From contig NZ_NPML01000018.1 in the NCBI RefSeq assembly GCF_002252565.1, forward strand, positions 62,001 through 126,000: a stretch of DNA of 64,000 nucleotides, in the 5' to 3' direction. This stretch comes from Petroclostridium xylanilyticum (GTDB lineage Bacteria; Bacillota; Clostridia; SK-Y3). A program made the translations under genes and the position numbers. Below the pieces are notes generated by a model. That model did not search any database. It saw only the letters and a program-made list of their open reading frames with translations, and had not been told where the DNA came from. This document shows, in pieces, positions 34,748-42,892 of the stretch (position 1 is the stretch's first letter; each line of letters starts with the position of its first letter).

Positions 34748-34809
34748 TGGACGCGGGGACGGTTCTTCTGTCACATGGACATGTGACAGAAGAACCGTCC
34801 CCGCGTCCA
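34748..34809. repeat. Palindromic repeat copy R7
   Basis: Two 30-base arms around a GA loop, TGGACGCGGGG to CCCCGCGTCCA, core GACGGTTCTTCTGTCACATG. It ends directly at the stop codon (34810-34812) of the MBL gene and lies 18 bases before the DUF3006 start codon. Confidence 0.95.
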
Positions 34810-35685
34810 CTAATTTTCTTTTTCTACCCAAACACTTATTTCTTGCCCGTCACTACTCATTACTACCGTACCATTCTTATCCGTCCTATAAATTTTTATA
34901 CCCTTTTTATTCAAACGTCCTATCGTTTCTTTATGCGGGTGTCCGTAGGTATTGTCTTTTCCTACACTGATGACCGCGTATTCGGGACTGACTGCTTTTA
35001 AGAATTCCGGGGTTGTGGAGGATGTGGAGCCATGGTGTCCCAGTTTTAGTACATTGGCTTTTAGCCCCGTACCAAACTTTTCCAACATTTCCTTTTCAGA
35101 TACATCTTCTGCATCGCCGGTCAACAGGAATGAAGTTTCACCATACGTCACCTTTGTTACGATACTGTAATTATTAAGCTCTTCATACTTTTCCGCGTTA
35201 GGAGCTAAAAATTGTACTTTCAGGTCTTCTTTATCGAAAATGATTTCCCCCGGCTTAGGGCTTGATACCTTTAGTCCTTTTTCTTTTACCGCCAGCAGTA
35301 CATCTTTAAATGTTTTTGTATTATGTGAAACCTTGGGCATGTATACTTTTCCTATATCAAAGGTTTGAATAACTACATCCAGTGCTCCTATATGGTCCTC
35401 ATGGGGGTGAGTACCTACGATATAATCAATGCGCTTAATTCCCTGATCCTTAATATATCTAACTATTTTTTCTCCGTCATTATTATTTCCGGCATCAATC
35501 AGCATTGTAAATTTTTGCGGAAGGTTTACCAGAATACTATCACCCTGCCCAACATCAATAAAGTGTATTTTTAGAGCATCCGGGTCCTGTTTTTTTTCTG
35601 TATCGGATGTAGTAATCGTGCAAGCAGCAGTCACAAACGTTAGTATGAATATTAGACATATGATAGAGAGTTTTTTTAGTTTCAT
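34810..35685 (-). CDS. Secreted ComEC-type metallo-beta-lactamase-fold lipoprotein
   Basis: A 291-residue exported MBL-fold hydrolase. The signal ends at FVTAAC (lipidation Cys22). Metal-binding THPHEDHIG (H93, H95, D97, H98) is followed by LTGDAE and LKLGHHGSTSSTTPEFL, matching the C-terminal domain of ComEC (Rec2) proteins. These are thought to cut one strand of DNA outside the membrane or act as extracellular phosphodiesterases. Activity here is not known. Its promoter has TATAAT on the minus strand at 35761-35766. Confidence 0.88.
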   Translation of the reverse strand: MKLKKLSIICLIFILTFVTAACTITTSDTEKKQDPDALKIHFIDVGQGDSILVNLPQKFTMLIDAGNNNDGEKIVRYIKDQGIKRIDYIVGTHPHEDHIGALDVVIQTFDIGKVYMPKVSHNTKTFKDVLLAVKEKGLKVSSPKPGEIIFDKEDLKVQFLAPNAEKYEELNNYSIVTKVTYGETSFLLTGDAEDVSEKEMLEKFGTGLKANVLKLGHHGSTSSTTPEFLKAVSPEYAVISVGKDNTYGHPHKETIGRLNKKGIKIYRTDKNGTVVMSSDGQEISVWVEKEN

Positions 35686-35760
35686 GGGTGGATACCTGCC
35701 TTTGTTAGTTCGGAGCCTGAGCTCGAAAAAATGGTCTTGTTTTAAGTTATTTATAGTTTT

Positions 35761-35901
35761 ATTATAGCATAAAATTTAACAGATAGTAAGTTGTGCTTTT
35801 TTAAAAACTTTAAAACAGCTTGATAAAAAGTTAATGAAAGAGTTTTATGAGAAGCTGGAGGAATAGTATGAGTTGAAATTTTTTCCATAATATTGTAGGA
35901 T
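35761..35901. promoter_or_regulatory. Divergent promoters, MBL gene and glgA
   Basis: Leftward -10 is TATAAT (complement of 35761-35766) with a weak TTACTA at 17 bases. Rightward is TTGAAA (35873-35878), a 17-base spacer and TAGGAT (35896-35901), 34 bases before glgA. Confidence 0.5.
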
Positions 35902-35935
35902 ATAGATAATGAAGAGTAATAATGGGAGGTTTATG

Positions 35936-37384
35936 ATGGATAACTTAAAAGTTCTTTTTGCATCTTCTGAAGTAGAACCTTTTGCTAAAACGGGAGGATT
36001 GGCTGATGTAGCAGGTTCTCTGCCTAAAGCACTTAAAAAGCTGGGTGCAGACATCAGGGTGGTTATGCCTAAATATAAGGGAATCCCCCAAAAATTTGTC
36101 CAACAAATGGAATATATCGGATATATTTATGTAGATGTAGGCTGGAGGCATCAATACTGTGGACTGTTAAAAACCGAATATGACGGGGTTACAGTGTACT
36201 TTATTGATAATGAATATTACTTCTATCGAGACGGCCTCTACGGTTATCACGATGAAGCAGAACAGTTTATCTTTTTCTCTAAAGCATTGATTGAAATGCT
36301 CCCCCGCATTGATTTTAAACCGGATATTATTCACTGCAACGATTGGCAAACCGGAGTAGTAAGCCTGCTTCTAAATGCTCATTATAAACGTCATGATTTT
36401 TATAAGGATGTAAAGACGGTATTTACAATACATAACCTGAAATACCAGGGTATATTCCCAAAGGAAGTGCTAACTGACCTGATGGGAATCGGATGGGAAT
36501 ACTTCACCCCTGACGGCATAGAATTCTACGACCACGTTAACTGCTTAAAAGCAGGACTAGCCTACTCAGACATTATCAACACAGTAAGCAAAACTTATGC
36601 AGAAGAGATTAAGTACGACTTTTTTGGTGAGAACCTTCAAGGGATCATTCGAAAGCGTTCCAATGATTTATACGGTATTGTAAACGGAATTGATGTCGAA
36701 GTTAACAATCCAGCTACAGACAAAAGGCTGTTTGTTAATTACGATGTAGAGCATCTGGAAGGAAAGTATGAAAATAAGCGGAGGCTGCAGGAAAGCCTTG
36801 GGCTGCCGGTCAGAGACGATATTCCCATTATCGGAATTATCTCCAGGCTGGTTGCACAAAAAGGCTTTGACCTTATTGCCTGTGTATTGGATGAAATTCT
36901 TAGAGAGGATGTCCAGCTTGTAGTGCTGGGTACCGGTGAATACCAATATGAAAATATGTTCCGCTGTGCTGCTGCCAATTATCCTACCAAAGTATCCGCC
37001 AACATCCTGTACGACGGCACCCTGGCCCAGAGAATCTATGCCGGAAGTGATATGTTCCTCATGCCGTCCCTCTTTGAGCCGTGCGGACTAAGCCAGTTAT
37101 TCAGCCTGCGTTACGGCACAATTCCAATCGTAAGAGAGACCGGTGGATTAAATGATACCATCCAGTCCTATAATGAGGTCACCGGAGAAGGGAATGGCTT
37201 TAGCTTCACCAATTACAATGCCCATGATATGTTATACACCATCAGGCGGGCGATACATTTTTATTATAACAAGGATGTATGGAGTAAACTCATTAAAAGA
37301 GGAATGCGGCAGAATTTTAGTTGGGATAAATCGGCGAGTGAATATATTGAGTTATATCATAAAGCACTAGATAAAATGCACTAA
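35936..37384 (+). CDS. glgA: Glycogen synthase (ADP-glucose type)
   Basis: GT5 enzyme extending alpha-1,4-glucan from ADP-glucose, 482 residues. The N-terminal substrate motif is EPFAKTGGLADVAGSLPKAL (K18). The C-terminal half has IISRLVAQKGFDL and the catalytic E-x7-E region PSLFEPCGLSQLFSLRYG. I chose ATG 35936, six bases after GGGAGG; ATG 35933 is adjacent and also possible. No other glycogen genes lie nearby, so it is unlinked from glgCD. Confidence 0.95.
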   Translation: MDNLKVLFASSEVEPFAKTGGLADVAGSLPKALKKLGADIRVVMPKYKGIPQKFVQQMEYIGYIYVDVGWRHQYCGLLKTEYDGVTVYFIDNEYYFYRDGLYGYHDEAEQFIFFSKALIEMLPRIDFKPDIIHCNDWQTGVVSLLLNAHYKRHDFYKDVKTVFTIHNLKYQGIFPKEVLTDLMGIGWEYFTPDGIEFYDHVNCLKAGLAYSDIINTVSKTYAEEIKYDFFGENLQGIIRKRSNDLYGIVNGIDVEVNNPATDKRLFVNYDVEHLEGKYENKRRLQESLGLPVRDDIPIIGIISRLVAQKGFDLIACVLDEILREDVQLVVLGTGEYQYENMFRCAAANYPTKVSANILYDGTLAQRIYAGSDMFLMPSLFEPCGLSQLFSLRYGTIPIVRETGGLNDTIQSYNEVTGEGNGFSFTNYNAHDMLYTIRRAIHFYYNKDVWSKLIKRGMRQNFSWDKSASEYIELYHKALDKMH

Positions 37385-37411
37385 GTATTTTGCATGATTG
37401 GTCAAAAATGA

Positions 37412-37461
37412 TACATGGGGACACACCGCTCGTACTTCACGGAATGTCCCCAAGTCTCATT
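37412..37461. repeat. Related GGGGACA palindrome R8
   Basis: TGGGGACA ... TGTCCCCA ends about 40 bases apart, with interior CCGCTCGTACTTCACGGAA unlike the other copies. It sits in the glgA/rpsI convergent gap. It is probably a different member of the same kind of dispersed hairpin. Confidence 0.5.
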
Positions 37462-37502
37462 TCTTCTGCGTTCTAATTGTATAATTTCCCAGGCAAGAAC
37501 AA

Positions 37503-37539
37503 AAACGAAGGAAACACACATAATGTGCGACCTTCGTTT
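37503..37539 (-). terminator. Terminator of rplM-rpsI
   Basis: A stem AAACGAAGG / CCTTCGTTT (outer 9 bp) with an inner CACAT/ATGTG pairing is followed on the minus strand by TTTGTTC. It lies 20 bases after the rpsI stop codon, with CTTAAT-type hexamers between. Confidence 0.75.
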
Positions 37540-37558
37540 CTTAATCTTAATCTCAATC

Positions 37559-37951
37559 TTAACGTTTTGAGAATTGTGGTGCTCTTCTTGCACCTTTGAG
37601 TCCGTATTTCTTTCTTTCTTTCATTCTTGGGTCTCTTGTCAGGAAACCTGCTTTTTTGAGAACAGGCTTGAACTCTTCATCAGCCTTTAATAATGCCCTT
37701 GCAACACCGTGTCTGATAGCTCCTGCCTGTCCGGTGAAGCCTCCACCGATAACCTTTGCAATGACGTCAAATTTATCAAGAGTCTTGGTAAGTGTTAAAG
37801 GTTGTCTAACAATAACCTTTAAAGTTTCCAATCCAAAGTAATCATCTATTGGTCTATCATTGATTGTAATGTTGCCATCACCGGGTACCAATCTAACTCT
37901 AGCTACTGATTTTTTTCTTCTTCCTGTTCCATAGTATTGAACTTTTGCCAT
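37559..37951 (-). CDS. rpsI: 30S ribosomal protein S9
   Basis: 130 residues, normal length. It starts [20 protein letters not shown] and ends in the basic [14 protein letters not shown] tail that reaches the P-site tRNA. GGAGG lies upstream. It is 25 bases after rplM, the usual L13-S9 operon. Confidence 0.98.
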   Translation of the reverse strand: MAKVQYYGTGRRKKSVARVRLVPGDGNITINDRPIDDYFGLETLKVIVRQPLTLTKTLDKFDVIAKVIGGGFTGQAGAIRHGVARALLKADEEFKPVLKKAGFLTRDPRMKERKKYGLKGARRAPQFSKR

Positions 37952-37976
37952 TGATAGTCCTCCTCCCTCTCTCCTA

Positions 37977-38411
37977 TTATATTTCCTGAGTCCATACTTC
38001 AGGTTTTTGAGCTTGATGGTTGTGCTCCGTACCTTTGTACACCCTCAATTTTTTTAGAGCTTTTCTACCAAGAGAGTTATGGGGAAGCATTCCTTTAACT
38101 GCCAGCATCATTGCTCTTTCAGGTTTAGTTGCCAGTAAATCTCTGTACTTTATTTCCTTTAATCCGCCTGGGTGTAAGGTATGACGTCTGTACAGCTTTT
38201 GATCCAGTTTTTTACCGGTCAATACCACTTTGTCCGCGTTAATTACAATTACGTGATCGCCTGTATCAACATGTGGTGTATATGTTGGTCTGTGCTTTCC
38301 TCTAAGAATTCTAGCTACCTGTGAAGCTACTCTACCAAGAGGTTTGCCTTCGGCGTCTATGATGTACCATTTTCTGTTGATTTCATTGGCTTTAGCCATG
38401 TAAGTACTCAT
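37977..38411 (-). CDS. rplM: 50S ribosomal protein L13
   Basis: 144 residues with the family start [20 protein letters not shown] and the motif [19 protein letters not shown]. The annotated start is the ATG at 38411 with AGGAGGG upstream. The internal MAKANE methionine, four codons later, is the alternative. First gene of the L13-S9 operon. Confidence 0.98.
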   Translation of the reverse strand: MSTYMAKANEINRKWYIIDAEGKPLGRVASQVARILRGKHRPTYTPHVDTGDHVIVINADKVVLTGKKLDQKLYRRHTLHPGGLKEIKYRDLLATKPERAMMLAVKGMLPHNSLGRKALKKLRVYKGTEHNHQAQKPEVWTQEI

Positions 38412-38575
38412 CTGATTCCCTCCTATTTATTCATAAACGTATATACACTAATATCAGTGTACTCCTGTCCATAACCTTGAAACTGTCAATTGTGAGTTAT
38501 ATGTTACCAATTCGACTTGCTTAAGGCTAGCATTGACACGTATCATATTTTAATATATAAGCCTCACCATGTCAA
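38412..38575 (-). promoter_or_regulatory. rplM promoter and leader
   Basis: Consensus TTGACA (38570-38575), 17-base spacer and TAAAAT (38547-38552) on the minus strand give a strong promoter. The transcript has a leader of about 125 bases. L13 genes of Firmicutes often carry an autoregulatory leader, but I could not identify the motif here. Confidence 0.8.
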
Positions 38576-38880
38576 GGACTTTTTTTCATTTTTTTAATTT
38601 ATCATCATTATCCTTTCATTTTAAGGGTAAAATGTCCTTTTTTCTTCTTCTAGGTACGGCGTCATTTCATTTTTTCAATTTGTTCACGGTTCACGGTTCG
38701 CTGTTTGCAGATTGCTTGCCATCATGATTCAGACGAACAATACCGTAATTATTTCTAAATATTTCTAAAAATTCGACGTGTTTAAAACATTGATTAAAGT
38801 CATCGGAATAGTGTATAATTACTGTGAACTATGAACTGTGAATTGTGAACTGTGAACTAAATTTATGAAAGGAAGATCTT
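38576..38880 (+). promoter_or_regulatory. ttcA-like gene promoter and 7-mer array
   Basis: TTGATT (38790-38795), an 18-base spacer and TATAAT (38814-38819) form the promoter. Just after it, heptamers of the TGTGAAC type fill 38821-38858, in the 5' leader. A related GGTTCACGGTTCAC motif lies near 38688. The remainder is AT-rich with no gene seen. Confidence 0.65.
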
Positions 38881-39600
38881 ATGAAGCGTATTCTCAGCTT
38901 AGTACGCAAGGCTGTTGAGGATTATGACATGATTGAGGACGGCGATAGAATCGCTGTAGGCGTATCCGGTGGGAAGGATAGCCTGACCCTGCTTAGGGCA
39001 TTAAAGGCTCTGCAGAGGTTCTATCCTAAGAAGTTTGAACTGGAAGCTATTACTCTTTCCATGGGTTTTGACAACTTTGACCTGTCCGGTGTCCGGAAAA
39101 TGTGTGAGGAACTGGGGATAACCTATACCGTAAAGCCTACAAATATTGCAGAGGTTATCTTTGATATACGAAAAGAAACCAATCCCTGCTCATTATGTGC
39201 GAAAATGCGAAGGGGAGCCTTGCATGATGTTGCGCTTGAGCTTGGCTGTAAGAAAGTTGCATTGGGACATCACCATGATGATGTGATTGAAACTTTCTTC
39301 TTAAGTTTGTTTTTTGAAGGCAGGATTAATTGCTTCTCTCCGGTAACTTATCTGGATAGGAAAGGTATATACCTTATCCGTCCCATGATTTATGTACCGG
39401 AAAAGGAAATCAAAGGTTTTTCCAGAAGGATGGAACTGCCTGTAGCATTCAATCCATGCCCGGCTAACGGTAATACCAAGAGGCAGTATATAAAGGATTT
39501 ATTAAAGGCTTTGAATAGGGAAAATAAAGGATTAAAAGACAGGTTGTTCGGAGCAATACAGAGGTCTGAAATTGATGGATGGAAATTAGAAAGAGACTGA
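38881..39600 (+). CDS. TtcA-like tRNA 2-thiolation / PP-loop ATPase
   Basis: A 239-residue adenine-nucleotide alpha-hydrolase with PP-loop SGGKDS (29-34). C103 and C106 (NPCSLCAKMRRG) plus C193 (FNPCPANG) match the three cluster-binding cysteines of TtcA, which puts 2-thiocytidine at position 32 of certain tRNAs using an Fe-S cluster. GHHHDDVIETFF is the family's second motif. AAAGGAAG precedes the ATG. Paralogues with other thiolation or unknown targets exist in Clostridia, so I give no symbol. Confidence 0.85.
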   Translation: MKRILSLVRKAVEDYDMIEDGDRIAVGVSGGKDSLTLLRALKALQRFYPKKFELEAITLSMGFDNFDLSGVRKMCEELGITYTVKPTNIAEVIFDIRKETNPCSLCAKMRRGALHDVALELGCKKVALGHHHDDVIETFFLSLFFEGRINCFSPVTYLDRKGIYLIRPMIYVPEKEIKGFSRRMELPVAFNPCPANGNTKRQYIKDLLKALNRENKGLKDRLFGAIQRSEIDGWKLERD

Positions 39601-39641
39601 CAGGGGGGCATTCCCCAACAAAAATATCCCCTCCCTGTCAG
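39597..39641. terminator. Hairpin between convergent genes
   Basis: CTGACAGGG / CCCTGTCAG (9 bp, perfect) with an inner GGGG/CCCC pairing overlaps the stop codon of the ttcA-like gene. There is no T tract on either side, so it may be a stability or Rho-related element. Confidence 0.6.
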
Positions 39642-39655
39642 CCTGTTCTCCCAGC

Positions 39656-39955
39656 TCAGATAATCTTTTTCGCTCTTAAGGTTTGAATAGCTATTTCATG
39701 GGCACCGTACATCTGCCCTAAAATGTCTATCTTATTATTCATTCTAACCTGTTCTTCTTTTATCTCTTTGATTTCTTCTTTTATCTCTTTAATTTCCTCT
39801 TTCATCTCTTTAATTTCTTCTTTCATTTCTTTCATATCTTCTTTTATCTCTTTGATTTCTTCTTTTATACCGTTGATCTCTTCTTTTACATTTAACTCAA
39901 ATTTTTCCATCGAGTCAAATAACCGCTCAAACATATTTCTAATTTCAATATCCAT
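39656..39955 (-). CDS. Short coiled-coil protein
   Basis: A 99-residue protein dominated by heptads of the type KEEIKEI/KEDMKEM (about residues 25-75), a continuous charged coiled coil. A short C-terminal segment (KIDILGQMYGAHEIAIQTLRAKKI) follows. AAAGGAG lies 9 bases before ATG 39955. The near-identical heptads make the DNA repetitive, so length may vary between strains. Partner and role unknown. Confidence 0.7.
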   Translation of the reverse strand: MDIEIRNMFERLFDSMEKFELNVKEEINGIKEEIKEIKEDMKEMKEEIKEMKEEIKEIKEEIKEIKEEQVRMNNKIDILGQMYGAHEIAIQTLRAKKII

Positions 39956-40179
39956 ATCATCCGCTCCTTTCATATGTACCCAATTTATTTTTTACCGGAA
40001 TATTTTCTGACTGTATCTTATCATACGGTTTAAAATTTGTAAACTGTAATGCATAAGTAAGTTCATTTAATTTATTTAAAGAATTTTAATTATTTACTTA
40101 TACTTTTTTTTTTGATAAAATTAACTTTGAATTTATGGATTATGAGTGGGAAAATAAAAATACAGGAGGTTATCAGCTC

Positions 40180-41043
40180 ATGAAAGTCAGAAAAGCAATT
40201 ATTCCGGCTGCAGGACTGGGTACCAGATTTCTGCCTGCTACCAAGGCGCAGCCTAAGGAAATGCTCCCTATCGTAGACAAGCCTACTATACAATACATTG
40301 TTGAAGAAGCTTGTGCTTCAGGAATAGAAGATATCATTATTGTTACCGGAAGAAGCAAAAGGGCAATCGAAGACCATTTTGATAAATCCTATGAATTGGA
40401 ATCCGAGTTGCAAAAAAGCGGTAAGGAAGACCTGCTGCAGCTGGTCCAGAACATATCCAACATGGCGAACATCCATTATATCAGACAAAAGGAACCCCGC
40501 GGATTGGGACATGCCATATATTGCGCAAAATCCTTCGTAGGCAATGAACCTTTTGCAGTACTATTGGGCGATGATGTAGTGGATGCGGAAGTTCCCTGTT
40601 TGAAACAGATGATTGATGTATTCAATGAGTATAAAACAAGCATCCTTGGGGTGCAAACCGTCCCCGATGAAGATGTATCAAAATACGGAATTGTCAACTG
40701 CAAGCATGTGGAAGATAGAGTATACAAGGTTAAAGACCTGGTTGAAAAACCCAAAAGAGAAGAAGCCCCTTCCAATATCGCTATACTGGGCAGATATATC
40801 ATTACCCCAAAAATCTTTGAGTGCCTGGAAAACACCAACCCCGGTGCCGGCGGTGAAATCCAATTAACCGATGCCCTCAAAGACCTGTCCCACATGGAAG
40901 CCATGTATGCCTATGACTTTATCGGCAGACGGTATGACGTAGGCAACAGGATGGGATTCCTGGAGGCGACGGTGGAATTTGCCTTAAAGCGGGATGATTT
41001 GAAGGATGAGTTCAGGGCATACCTTAAAAGAATTATAGATTGA
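40180..41043 (+). CDS. galU: UTP-glucose-1-phosphate uridylyltransferase
   Basis: Makes UDP-glucose for the exopolysaccharide genes to its right (Ugd and GalE substrates). 287 residues. The nucleotide-binding signature is AIIPAAGLGTRFLPATKAQPKEM, with GLGHAIYCAKSF, LLGDDVVDA and the catalytic lysine context LVEKPKREEAPS. I chose ATG 40180 (AGGAGG upstream) rather than 40135. Confidence 0.96.
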   Translation: MKVRKAIIPAAGLGTRFLPATKAQPKEMLPIVDKPTIQYIVEEACASGIEDIIIVTGRSKRAIEDHFDKSYELESELQKSGKEDLLQLVQNISNMANIHYIRQKEPRGLGHAIYCAKSFVGNEPFAVLLGDDVVDAEVPCLKQMIDVFNEYKTSILGVQTVPDEDVSKYGIVNCKHVEDRVYKVKDLVEKPKREEAPSNIAILGRYIITPKIFECLENTNPGAGGEIQLTDALKDLSHMEAMYAYDFIGRRYDVGNRMGFLEATVEFALKRDDLKDEFRAYLKRIID

Positions 41044-41105
41044 GATAAAGATAAAGATAGAGATAGAGATTTTTAACTTCCAATCTGTGTCTTTATCTTT
41101 ACCTT
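41043..41105. terminator. Hexamer-repeat inverted arms between galU and galE
   Basis: GATAAA/GATAGA tandem units begin at the galU stop codon. The opposing arm is TCTTTATCTTTACC before the epimerase stop codon. The arms are roughly complementary, giving a long AU-rich hairpin. Same design as at 30574-30650. Confidence 0.55.
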
Positions 41106-41107
41106 TC

Positions 41108-42022
41108 TTAATAATTACGGACGCTATTAATCGTTTTCCGCAATCCCTCAGCCAACATTACTTTCGGCTCCCATCCTAAAAGCTGCCTTGCCTTGCTGTT
41201 GTCGAGGGTGCTGTGTTTGATATCCCCTTTTCTTTCTTCACAGTAAACAGGTTTTCCGGCAAATCCTATAATACTGCTCATCAAGGAAAATAGTTCATTT
41301 ACAGTTGTCTTCGTATTGGTGCTAATATTCATAATCTCATTATTCCCAAGCTGTAACGCCTTAACATTCGCCTCAGCAATATCCCCAACATAGATGTAAT
41401 CCCTGGTCTGCTCACCATCCCCGAAAATCATAGGCCTTTCCCCGTTCAGCATTCTATTGGTAAAGATAGACACAACCCCTCCCTCACCCTTGGGATCTTG
41501 TCTAGGACCGTATACATTCGCATACCGGAGAATCGTATACTTAAGCCCATGTAATAAGCTATATGCTTTTATGTAGTGTTCCGGCGTATGCTTTGAAATA
41601 CCGTAATAGGAGATGGGATCGACAGCATGATTCTCATCCACCGGCAAATAGTTCGGGACACCATATACCGCAGCGGATGACGCATAGATAATCTTTTTTA
41701 TACCGTATTTTACACATTGTTCAAGAATGTTAACAGTTCCCAAAATATTCACATCTCCATCAAAGGCCGGCTGTCTGATGGACATCTGCACATCTATCTG
41801 TGCTGCATGGTGAATAACAATTCCCGGCTTTTGCAATTCAAATATACGGTAAAGTTCCTGATCTCTAATGTCTATATTATAAAAGGCAGCACGTCCGTTT
41901 ATATTTTCAATATTACCAGTAGACAGATTATCCACCACCACTACCTCATGTCCACCTTCAATTAACTTATCAACAATATGGGAGCCAATAAACCCGGCTC
42001 CCCCTGTAACCATAATCTTCAT
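41108..42022 (-). CDS. NAD-dependent sugar epimerase (UDP-glucose 4-epimerase-like)
   Basis: Extended short-chain dehydrogenase, 304 residues. NAD-binding GGAGFIGSHIVDKL, active-site SSAAVYG and YYGISKHTPEHY (the YxxxK pair), and the later RYANVYGPRQDPKGEGGVVSIF are present. It fits GalE-like enzymes converting UDP-glucose/UDP-galactose (or their N-acetyl or uronic forms). It is the last gene of the polysaccharide cluster, 36 bases after the Uma2 gene. Confidence 0.9.
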   Translation of the reverse strand: MKIMVTGGAGFIGSHIVDKLIEGGHEVVVVDNLSTGNIENINGRAAFYNIDIRDQELYRIFELQKPGIVIHHAAQIDVQMSIRQPAFDGDVNILGTVNILEQCVKYGIKKIIYASSAAVYGVPNYLPVDENHAVDPISYYGISKHTPEHYIKAYSLLHGLKYTILRYANVYGPRQDPKGEGGVVSIFTNRMLNGERPMIFGDGEQTRDYIYVGDIAEANVKALQLGNNEIMNISTNTKTTVNELFSLMSSIIGFAGKPVYCEERKGDIKHSTLDNSKARQLLGWEPKVMLAEGLRKTINSVRNY

Positions 42023-42058
42023 CTCAGACTTCCTTCCAATTATTTTATATATTTTAAT

Positions 42059-42640
42059 CTAATCATTAAATACCGGCTTTAAATCAATTACTAAATCTTC
42101 AAACAGACTTACTTTCACTTTATCCTCTTCTGAATAAATTTCAGGTCTTCCATATCTTTTATTATTTTCAAGAATAAAGACACTGACAAGCTTTCCTTCC
42201 GGCTCGACAATCCAGTATTCCTTTACACCTGCTTTTTCATATTTATTAAACTTCTCAAGCCTGTCTTTCTTAACTGAAGAGGGGGATAAAATTTCAATAA
42301 TCATGTCCGGTGTTCCTTTACACCCTTTATCATCAAGTTTAGACTGGTCACACACGATAACGATATCAGGCTCTACCACTGTTTTTATATCTTTTTCATC
42401 TTTCTCATCGCCTTTTGGTAATCGTACACAAAAAGGCGCATGGTAAACTCTGCAAGGTTTTGCTTTTAAATAGTTATAAATTTGTGAAAACAGTTCTCCT
42501 GATATTTCCTGATGAATTCTTGAAGGAGTTGCCTGCATGTATGGTATGCCATCAATAATTTCCCATCTTTCATCTTCCGGCCAGGCCAAATAATCTCCGT
42601 AAGTGTAATTGTTATATTCGTTTTTTGATGGCAGTGGCAT
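42059..42640 (-). CDS. Uma2-family (DUF820) nuclease-fold protein
   Basis: 193 residues, PD-(D/E)XK-type fold. Motifs are WEIIDGIPYMQATPSRIHQEIS, then VVEPDIVIVCDQSKLDDKG (D at the end of a strand), IIEILSPSS (E) and KEYWIVEP. These families are abundant in cyanobacteria and some Firmicutes, with no settled role. I chose ATG 42640 (AAAGGAG six bases upstream). The ribosome binding site overlaps the stop codon of a 29-codon leader ORF. The last 28 bases also occur, nearly identically, at 43540-43567 next to ugd. Confidence 0.85.
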   Translation of the reverse strand: MPLPSKNEYNNYTYGDYLAWPEDERWEIIDGIPYMQATPSRIHQEISGELFSQIYNYLKAKPCRVYHAPFCVRLPKGDEKDEKDIKTVVEPDIVIVCDQSKLDDKGCKGTPDMIIEILSPSSVKKDRLEKFNKYEKAGVKEYWIVEPEGKLVSVFILENNKRYGRPEIYSEEDKVKVSLFEDLVIDLKPVFND

Positions 42641-42653
42641 TTGCTTCACTCCT

Positions 42654-42743
42654 TTAGTATAAATATTTTCTAAGTTCTGATATATCATTAATATCAAGGA
42701 TATCTAATGCCAGGATGTCCAGTGCAATAGCGTCCATTTTCAT
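42654..42743 (-). CDS. Leader peptide ORF, copy A (29 aa, MKMDA-IALDIL type)
   Basis: A small frame beginning MKMDAIALDILALDIL with AAAGGA upstream. Its stop TAA is part of the Uma2 gene's TAAAGGAG ribosome binding site, so translation would be coupled. A second copy before manC differs mostly at synonymous positions (AAA/AAG, GAC/GAT, CTG/TTG) and by loss of an exact five-codon unit. That pattern supports real coding. The repeat DIL-A-LDIL is acidic and hydrophobic. Function unknown. Confidence 0.5.
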   Translation of the reverse strand: MKMDAIALDILALDILDINDISELRKYLY

Positions 42744-42758
42744 GATTTTTTCCTTTCC

Positions 42759-42787
42759 ATTCTATCACATCTTCCATCTGTTGTAAA
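42759..42787 (-). promoter_or_regulatory. Promoter of leader-ORF module A
   Basis: TTTACA (42782-42787), a 17-base spacer and TAGAAT (42759-42764) on the minus strand. The same elements with identical spacing occur in module B (46115-46143). Confidence 0.65.
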
Positions 42788-42831
42788 TCCACCATATATC
42801 AAACACTTGTTCGTGTCAATGGATAAATATT

Positions 42832-42864
42832 AATCCTTTCTGCATCTGTAGTGCAAAAAGGATT
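42832..42864. promoter_or_regulatory. Inverted repeat of leader-ORF module A
   Basis: AATCCTTT / AAAGGATT (8 bp) with inner TGCA/TGCA pairing around a 7-base TCTGTAG loop. It is conserved at 46188-46220. It lies about 45 bases upstream of the promoter, so it would be a protein-binding site or the 3' end of the preceding transcript. No T run. Confidence 0.7.
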
Positions 42865-42892
42865 GCCAAATATCTTAATGCGCATGTTAAAA

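Noticed and set aside
22036-34809. Possible CRISPR array
   Set aside because: The repeats are single, far apart, palindromic and without regular spacers or cas genes.
38412-38545. L13 autoregulatory leader RNA
   Set aside because: A leader of suitable length exists, but I could not recognise the conserved structure by eye, so it is mentioned only as a possibility.
38821-38858. Heptamer array as a minisatellite gene or phase-variable coding repeat
   Set aside because: It is outside any coding frame, between promoter and ribosome binding site of the ttcA-like gene.
42832-42864. Inverted repeat as an intrinsic terminator or riboswitch
   Set aside because: There is no T run after it, and the conserved promoter lies downstream, so it is not in that promoter's mRNA; a binding site is more likely.
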